64,000 bases of DNA, taken from NCBI RefSeq assembly GCF_018691265.1, contig NW_024881324.1, forward strand, positions 4,963,730 through 5,027,729, given 5' to 3'. Both the position numbers and the translations under genes were made by a program. The notes below the pieces were generated by a model. It searched no databases. It saw only the letters and a list, made by a program, of their open reading frames with translations, and had not been told where the DNA came from. Positions 60,301 through 64,000 of the stretch are shown here, in pieces; within the stretch, counting starts at the first letter, position 1, and the number at the start of each line of letters is the position of its first letter. This DNA is from Tyto alba. Its lineage: Eukaryota > Chordata > Aves > Strigiformes > Tytonidae.

Positions 60301-63157
60301 TATGATGTCATTTCTCTACAGTCATTCAGTTCGCTGTGGCCAATCAACAAAAATACATTGTTCTAATGTCTGTGGGAATACTTTAAACTGTGGTAAGCAC
60401 AGCTGTACTCAAGTGTGCCATGCAGGAAAATGTTCACCTTGCCAGTTAACAGTGCAGCAAGGTAAGTATTGGAATGTCTTATGCATACCCACTCAATACT
60501 GTGCAAACAAGAGGTTGTAAAAAAAACAGTGCCAAGAGGCAAGTGCTTTATTTTTACTTTATTTTTACTTAACAAAACAAAAATCTATTGCTCAAATATT
60601 TAGAAAATGTTTTAGCATCACTATGTATTTAAATAAGAATACAAACATGACTAGAATTCCTCCAGGACGATTAGGCTGTTGGCTCATGTGCCCTATTAGG
60701 ACAGACTGGTGGTATTGAACTTTGTTAGCTTGAGAAGACTGAGTAGTGAGTGGCCTTTCAGTAGCTGGTAGGAGGTAATCAGGAAGATGGAGACAACCTG
60801 TGCATGGCGGGAGGATGAGAGACAATGAGTTGAAATGCTGTAAGGAGAAATTTTTCTTGGAAACTTGGAAGTTTTCAAGAGCCAGCTGAATAAAACACTG
60901 AGTAACATTGTCTGATCTCACTGCTGACTCTGTTTTTAAGTAAAGGCTTGGACTAGCTGATACCTTAAGGGCGCTTCTGATCTGAATTTTCCTATGATCC
61001 TACTTAATCTTTCACTAGAATTCTGAGACTTGTTTAAGCAGTACATGGAAGAAGAATAAAAAGAAATGTAGGAAATCACATTTCAACAAGCTACTCACAT
61101 TTTCTATTAAAATTTTCTAAACTTGGTCTTGAATAGAAATTAAATGGTCCAAGTATGTGTGCTAGTATACAAATACATTTTTGTTGAACAGTTTGCATAC
61201 AGAAAATTGCAAGTTAATTTTCTTGAATTTTTAAAGTAATAATGAACTTGTTATGTGTTCTGCTTTAATAAGTGAGCTTTTTGTGCAGATAATACTTCCC
61301 CTTTAGTTTTTACCTCCTTATCAAAACAAATCAAACAAGAATTCCCGCTTCTGTAGGACTGAGAAACCTCTATTGCTGAATTAAATCTAAAGAATAACTT
61401 TATTATCCTTCTAAAAACTGACGATAGCAATTTTTTATATTTGCTGTACTGCTGGAAGTGTTTTGTCACTAATGCTCTCTTCTGTTGTTTTCTGTGGAAT
61501 ATTGTTTTCTTTCAGTGTGTTACTGTGGAAGCAACTTTAAAGAAGTATTGTGTGGGACAAAGGAAGAATTCTCTGATGGATTTGGAAATTTCTCGTGTCA
61601 GAATATATGTGGCAAGTAAGGTCCCTATAATCTAGGCTTTTGAAAAGGAAAAGATCATTTTATACATGCTCAGTGATCATGATACTCTTAAATAATTCCT
61701 TTGTTTCTTTCTTTCTTTGATTTTGTTTTTTTCCAGAAAATTAAATTGTGGGAGGCACAATTGTACACAAGTATGCCATCCTCAACCTTGCCAGCTCTGT
61801 CCACGACTTCCACAAGTAGTGTATCGCTGTCCCTGTGGTCAGACTCCTCTCAGCAAGTTACTGGAATTAGGATGTGTTGAACGTAAAATATGCACAGATC
61901 CCATCCCGTCATGTGGAAAAACATGTGGCAAACCTCTGTCTTGTGGCAGCTATGGTAATGGGAACTTTCTGCATCAGAGTATTCAGACTATCTGGTTGTT
62001 TGGTTGGTTGTTTATTTTTAAAAAAAGGTGATCCTTAACCGTTTATTTCAAGAAATAGATATTTGATTAGTGATTTTGGGTTCTAACTAAACTGAGTTGG
62101 AAAGCCACTGCAGAGCCTGCAGTCTGGCTGTTTGTTTATAATGATACTTAAAATCAGGAAATATATTTGTCTAGAAAGCACTAACACCAGTTAGCCATTT
62201 AAATTTTGTTTACAGGCACCTTTCCTGTAATGGTAGAGGAATAGAACTGTAGGAATTTCCAAAGTGTAGTATGTACTGATGTCTCTTAAAAGCCCACGTA
62301 GGTCTTTGACTTTCATGTGAAGACTGGTAGAGATAAATGGCTGTTCAGATGCCTCCAGTAAATTCTCATTTCCTGCTGCTGTAAGAGGGTCATGAAGTAA
62401 AAAGCAGCATTGGAAAGTTGGAGAAATTTATGTGCAGAAGCAAAACTGCTTTTTTTTGATGGGTGCATTAGGTAGCTCAAGTATATTTAACTAGGAGATT
62501 GTGTGAAGCTCCACTTTTACAAACTACATACTTAATTTTTTTTTTTTTAGACTTTAGAGAGGAGAGTGTCAGGATGAGGGCTTCTTATTAATAACTGATC
62601 CATTCTGTCAGTCCAAGGGCAACAGGTAGAAAGGGAATGAGTAATTTAGCTTTTAGTTGAATTTCAGTTAACCTAGTAAGTGGAATATGAAAGTATGCAC
62701 AGTAAGTCATTCTTTTGGGCTGAAAAGGAATTAAAAATGAATTAAATTCCTGGAACTTGGGTAAGACAGTATCACACAGTCTCTTTTTTTTCCATACGTT
62801 ATGGTAAAAAATATTTCAAATGTATGCATATTCAATGTTAATTGTAGACATGAAACTCTAGTCTATAGATTCAGGATTAAAAGTTGAAAATAATGACAAA
62901 ACTTATGCACATTCAGCTCAAAATAGCTAATTTGTTTGGAAACCCAGCTACACATAAGCTTAGTATCTTTGACCAGTGGTGTTCCTAATAAATATGAAGT
63001 TCCAAGTGACAGATTTTATTTTTTATTAACAGTTAATCTTTGTATTTTCATTTTACTAGAGTTCATTCATACCTGTGAAAGCCTTTGCCATGAAGGAGAC
63101 TGTAGACCGTGTTCTCACACATCAAATATTTATTGTAGGTGTGGCTTCAAAAAAAAG
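28930..63157 (+). CDS. NFX1: NFX1, X-box binding RING/NF-X1 zinc-finger protein (5' part, ten exons, partial)
   Basis: NFX1 is a nuclear and cytoplasmic regulator first described as an MHC class II X-box binding repressor; its isoforms act on TERT expression and poly(A)-binding proteins. Ten coding exons join without a break to 2,049 nt (683 residues; the human protein is about 1,120). The N-terminus MAEARPGAG leads into a PAM2-like segment (residues 13-22), then a polar region. A C4HC3 RING follows at residues 372-423 (C372, C375, C388, C391, H396, C399, C420, C423). NF-X1 cysteine/histidine repeats start near C455 and include [18 protein letters not shown] and [15 protein letters not shown]. 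Sequences such as [16 protein letters not shown] match human NFX1 almost letter for letter. The remaining NF-X1 repeats and R3H domain lie past the right edge. Odd point: the PAM2 Phe is Ser20. Exon boundaries are all GT-AG with matching phases. Confidence 0.95.
29041..29070. repeat. (GTGGC)6 pentanucleotide repeat
   Basis: Six perfect copies just inside NFX1 intron 1. With the (GAGCC)7 repeat near ICE1, each CpG island in the window carries its own short GC-rich pentanucleotide array. Confidence 0.95.
29083..29108. repeat. (GT)13 microsatellite
   Basis: Thirteen GT dinucleotides 128 bp inside NFX1 intron 1; a candidate length polymorphism. Confidence 0.95.
31220..31955 (+). mobile_element. 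CR1 LINE, 3'-terminal copy in NFX1 intron 1
   Basis: About 735 bp of CR1 ORF2 and 3' end in sense orientation: agacagggggctaactagct, gaggccacccctggagcact, ggtcatggcctctcagtcct, and a 3' end attctgtgatgatgatga. Part of the frame is open at 31291-31770, but the copy is truncated and carries no functional LINE. Confidence 0.9.
32330..32412. repeat. T/GT-rich low-complexity tract
   Basis: Long T runs interrupted by single G residues, within NFX1 intron 1. The repeat ends about 250 bp before a reverse CR1. Confidence 0.85.
32660..33182 (-). mobile_element. CR1 LINE, reverse copy in NFX1 intron 1
   Basis: Starts with atcatagaata, the reverse complement of the CR1 3' end. It continues with antisense ORF2 text (aggcttggggccatgacc, gaagaggtcagcacttccct, tggacacatgctaatatttc). 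It is 5'-truncated at about 33182. Confidence 0.92.
35163..35505 (-). mobile_element. CR1 LINE, short reverse copy in NFX1 intron 1
   Basis: Antisense CR1 3' region (cagttggaaaggacctcc, aggcttggggcatcgacc, aagaggtcagcaccttcc). It contains an internal direct duplication of about 28 bp at 35341-35397 around 'attcagtatagaaatgtttc'. Confidence 0.88.
35660..35815. repeat. AT-only low-complexity tract
   Basis: About 155 bp of alternating ATA/TAT runs with several self-complementary segments in NFX1 intron 1. It is prone to unwinding and cruciform formation. Confidence 0.85.
36338..36366. repeat. T29 homopolymer followed by CCCCCAG
   Basis: Long T run ending in cccccag, resembling a very strong splice acceptor within NFX1 intron 1. 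It is followed only by tactttgtaag and no supported exon. Confidence 0.8.
37122..38171 (+). CDS. NFX1: NFX1 coding exon 2 (1,050 nt)
   Basis: Follows TTTTTAG and ends ACACATACAG-type acceptor context with donor CAG|GTAAGA in phase 1. It encodes about 350 residues: [18 protein letters not shown] at the start, a Ser/Arg/Lys-rich polar region with [17 protein letters not shown] (human has ADPRGAKPKK), and KETHTG at the end. Low complexity and fast-evolving, as in mammals. The open frame extends into the upstream intron, which is coincidental. Confidence 0.93.
38731..39711 (+). mobile_element. Solo LTR of an avian ERV, family A copy 2, in NFX1 intron 2
   Basis: 981 bp from TGTCCTGGGTTGAG to CCACAACA, in sense with NFX1. 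Closely related to 9695-10697. It lacks about 70 bp present near 9890-9960 of that copy and has about 70 bp extra near 39175-39240. The flanks aagt/cagt are an imperfect 4-bp duplication. The aataaa of copy 1 is agtaaa here, so its polyadenylation signal may be weakened. Confidence 0.85.
39712..41631. other. Remainder of NFX1 intron 2
   Basis: AT-rich intronic sequence between the solo LTR and exon 3. I see no element or coding exon. Confidence 0.5.
41632..41793 (+). CDS. NFX1: NFX1 coding exon 3 (RING, first part)
   Basis: 162 nt encoding [17 protein letters not shown] through [12 protein letters not shown]. It carries six of eight RING ligands: C372, C375, C388, C391, H396, C399. The donor is GAAG|GTTGGT, weaker than the others, but it fits the phase and the human protein. 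Confidence 0.95.
41794..47904. other. NFX1 intron 3 (6.1 kb)
   Basis: Mostly unique-looking AT-rich sequence with poly-T tracts (43317-43337 and 45066-45093) and a poly-A (46601-46614). No recognised transposon. Open frames inside (for example 44683-45198) run through T-rich sequence and have no family resemblance. Confidence 0.5.
47905..47982 (+). CDS. NFX1: NFX1 coding exon 4 (RING, last part)
   Basis: 78 nt after TTTACAG, encoding [17 protein letters not shown] and TYTCFC, with donor G|GTGAGT. It supplies the last RING cysteines, C420 and C423. Confidence 0.95.
49312..49908 (+). mobile_element. Solo LTR (avian ERVK-like) in NFX1 intron 4
   Basis: The right-hand 150 bp is typical of an avian LTR: TATA-like cataaatatg, tgctttgtacctgttgg, gagcacggctttggtgg, a U5-like 'cagtgctggaatagagga', and an end at gcgaccgctaaca. 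The left end is uncertain (TGTGTGCC at 49312 or TGTCAGG at 49328), because no target duplication is clear. Sense with NFX1. Confidence 0.65.
50984..51089 (+). CDS. NFX1: NFX1 coding exon 5
   Basis: 106 nt after GGTTTAG, ending AACAT|GTAAGT. It encodes [20 protein letters not shown] then [15 protein letters not shown], the start of the first NF-X1 cysteine-rich repeat. Confidence 0.95.
52200..54060. other. Unidentified GC-richer block in NFX1 intron 5
   Basis: About 1.9 kb that looks different from the surrounding AT-rich intron: less A/T, few homopolymers, several short open frames on both strands. I could not match it to CR1, an ERV LTR or a gypsy motif. A decayed transposon or processed pseudogene is possible. 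Confidence 0.35.
55072..55659 (+). mobile_element. Solo ERVL-type LTR in NFX1 intron 5
   Basis: 588 bp from TGTGCTGGTTTTGGCTG to TAAACCACA with a perfect 5-bp target duplication acttg (55067-55071 and 55660-55664). It contains the widespread avian LTR text tagagttaattttcttc, agtagctggtatggggct and ttgataacacagggatg. The 5-bp duplication fits an ERVL-class element. Sense with NFX1. Confidence 0.92.
55665..58739. other. Remainder of NFX1 intron 5
   Basis: AT-rich intronic sequence with no recognised element or exon. Open frames such as minus 57190-57600 have no support. Confidence 0.5.
58740..58811 (+). CDS. NFX1: NFX1 coding exon 6
   Basis: 72 nt after CTTTTTAAG, ending ACAAG|GTGAGA. It encodes [20 protein letters not shown] and GQT. 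The [13 protein letters not shown] block is a hallmark NF-X1 repeat. Confidence 0.95.
60322..60461 (+). CDS. NFX1: NFX1 coding exon 7
   Basis: 140 nt after TCTCTACAG, ending G|GTAAGT. It encodes [23 protein letters not shown] and [13 protein letters not shown] (residues 499-544), a complete NF-X1 repeat. Confidence 0.95.
61516..61615 (+). CDS. NFX1: NFX1 coding exon 8
   Basis: 100 nt after CTTTCAG, ending GGCAA|GTAAGG. It encodes [15 protein letters not shown], then [14 protein letters not shown], aligned with the human segment VCYCGSTSRDVLCGT. Confidence 0.95.
61737..61954 (+). CDS. NFX1: NFX1 coding exon 9
   Basis: 218 nt after TTTTCCAG, ending TATG|GTAATG. It encodes [33 protein letters not shown] and [15 protein letters not shown], containing one full NF-X1 repeat and the start of the next. 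The intron before it is only 121 bp. Confidence 0.95.
63060..63157 (+). CDS. NFX1: NFX1 coding exon 10
   Basis: 98 nt after TTTTACTAG, ending AAAAAG|GTGAGC in phase 0. It encodes [18 protein letters not shown] and then YCRCGFKKK (residues 651-683). I see no further exon before 64000. Confidence 0.94.
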
Positions 63158-64000
63158 GTGAGCATATAAAGCTTGACCATGGTGACAGGTAATCTTGTTT
63201 TTTAAAGCTGCGGAGAAAAAGGAGCTGAAGTAGTGGAGGAAAATAAAGCTAATAAATATAAGAGGTGCTATGCTCCTTAGCTGCAAGAACCTCCATTGTA
63301 TACCAACTGATAGATGCTAACTAGATTATACTGTAAAGTGCTAACAGAGGCTACTTACTGTAGAGGCATTTTTTTAAGTACTTTTGCAGAGCTTACCAAG
63401 AATTCTGTTTAAGCTGACTGCAAAGTCCTGCATTATCCTGCAGTTTTTATAAAGCAAAACAAATGGTAGTTTTACCAAGAGTAATGCAAACTAAGAGAAG
63501 AAAAGTAGCCAAACATAAAAAACTAACTAAAACTTTATAGTAATAGTTTGTAGATTTGTTGTAGAATTTTTTTAGAGAGAATATGAAGTTTTTACTGGTC
63601 CCCATTTTTGTACATTTATATAGTGACCCAGCAGATTCTCAGCAATTTTTATATAATAATTAGTATATTTTTAAACTATGCTACTTTCTGTAATCATAGC
63701 TTTGAAATTTCTGGCTACTCTCACAGGAGCCTTCTGACCTGTTATATATCATCTAGAAGTAGAAATAGATGTATATATTCAGAAGCCATAAGTACATAGA
63801 AATGATTGAGACTTTTCTCGAGGTTATAACAGTTTGCTCATACAGGTTTGCTGATGGTAGTTATGGGGTAGGAGATTGTCTTTCATTTTGCAGCCTGAAA
63901 CAAAGTTGTGAGGTTTGGATTTTAGTTTATGCAGCTTCTCAGATACCAGAAAGCCACTTCTTGAAAAAATGAGTGAACTACAGTGATGAGTCAGTCGTGA
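63158..64000. other. NFX1 intron 10, continuing past the window
   Basis: No exon seen. The next expected coding block would start after the phase-0 junction with an E-x-P-C-type sequence, which is not present here. Confidence 0.6.

Noticed and set aside
1..64000. tRNA, rRNA, CRISPR arrays or bacterial operons
   Set aside because: Nothing in the window resembles these; the spliced genes and CR1/ERV repeats show vertebrate nuclear DNA.

Overview
The window reads as nuclear DNA from a bird, most likely a neoavian species. It has spliced vertebrate genes with CpG-island starts, several truncated CR1 LINEs (some with the typical 3' end) and several solo LTRs of avian endogenous retroviruses. One LTR is of the family with 'tagagttaattttctt' near its 5' end, which I associate with Neoaves. 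All calls come from reading splice sites and proteins by eye; no database was searched.

Layout. Positions 512-4285 (minus strand) hold the first five coding exons of ICE1 (little elongation complex subunit 1), starting in a CpG island and running off the left edge. The third ICE1 intron looks like a textbook minor-spliceosome (U12) AT-AC intron. From 4.7 to 28.4 kb lies about 24 kb of intergenic DNA with no gene I can support. It contains a CR1 split by a solo LTR, two more solo LTRs at 8.2 and 9.7 kb, old CR1 relics, and a heavily decayed minus-strand Ty3/gypsy-like pol region (about 20.2-22.7 kb). Positions 28930-63157 (plus strand) hold the first ten coding exons of NFX1, starting in a second CpG island with G-rich and pentanucleotide repeats. 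They encode 683 residues: an N-terminal PAM2-like segment, a long polar region, a C4HC3 RING and the first NF-X1 cysteine/histidine repeats. The rest lies beyond the right edge. NFX1 introns carry three CR1 fragments and three solo LTRs.

The two genes are divergent and about 24.6 kb apart (start codon to start codon). They do not act in one known pathway: ICE1 serves Pol II transcription of small nuclear RNA genes, while NFX1 is a RING/zinc-finger regulator of transcription and mRNA. Most notable are the ICE1 AT-AC intron followed by a 19-nt microexon, the Phe-to-Ser change at the key position of the NFX1 PAM2 motif, the gypsy pol fossil, and an ICE1-NFX1 linkage that differs from human.
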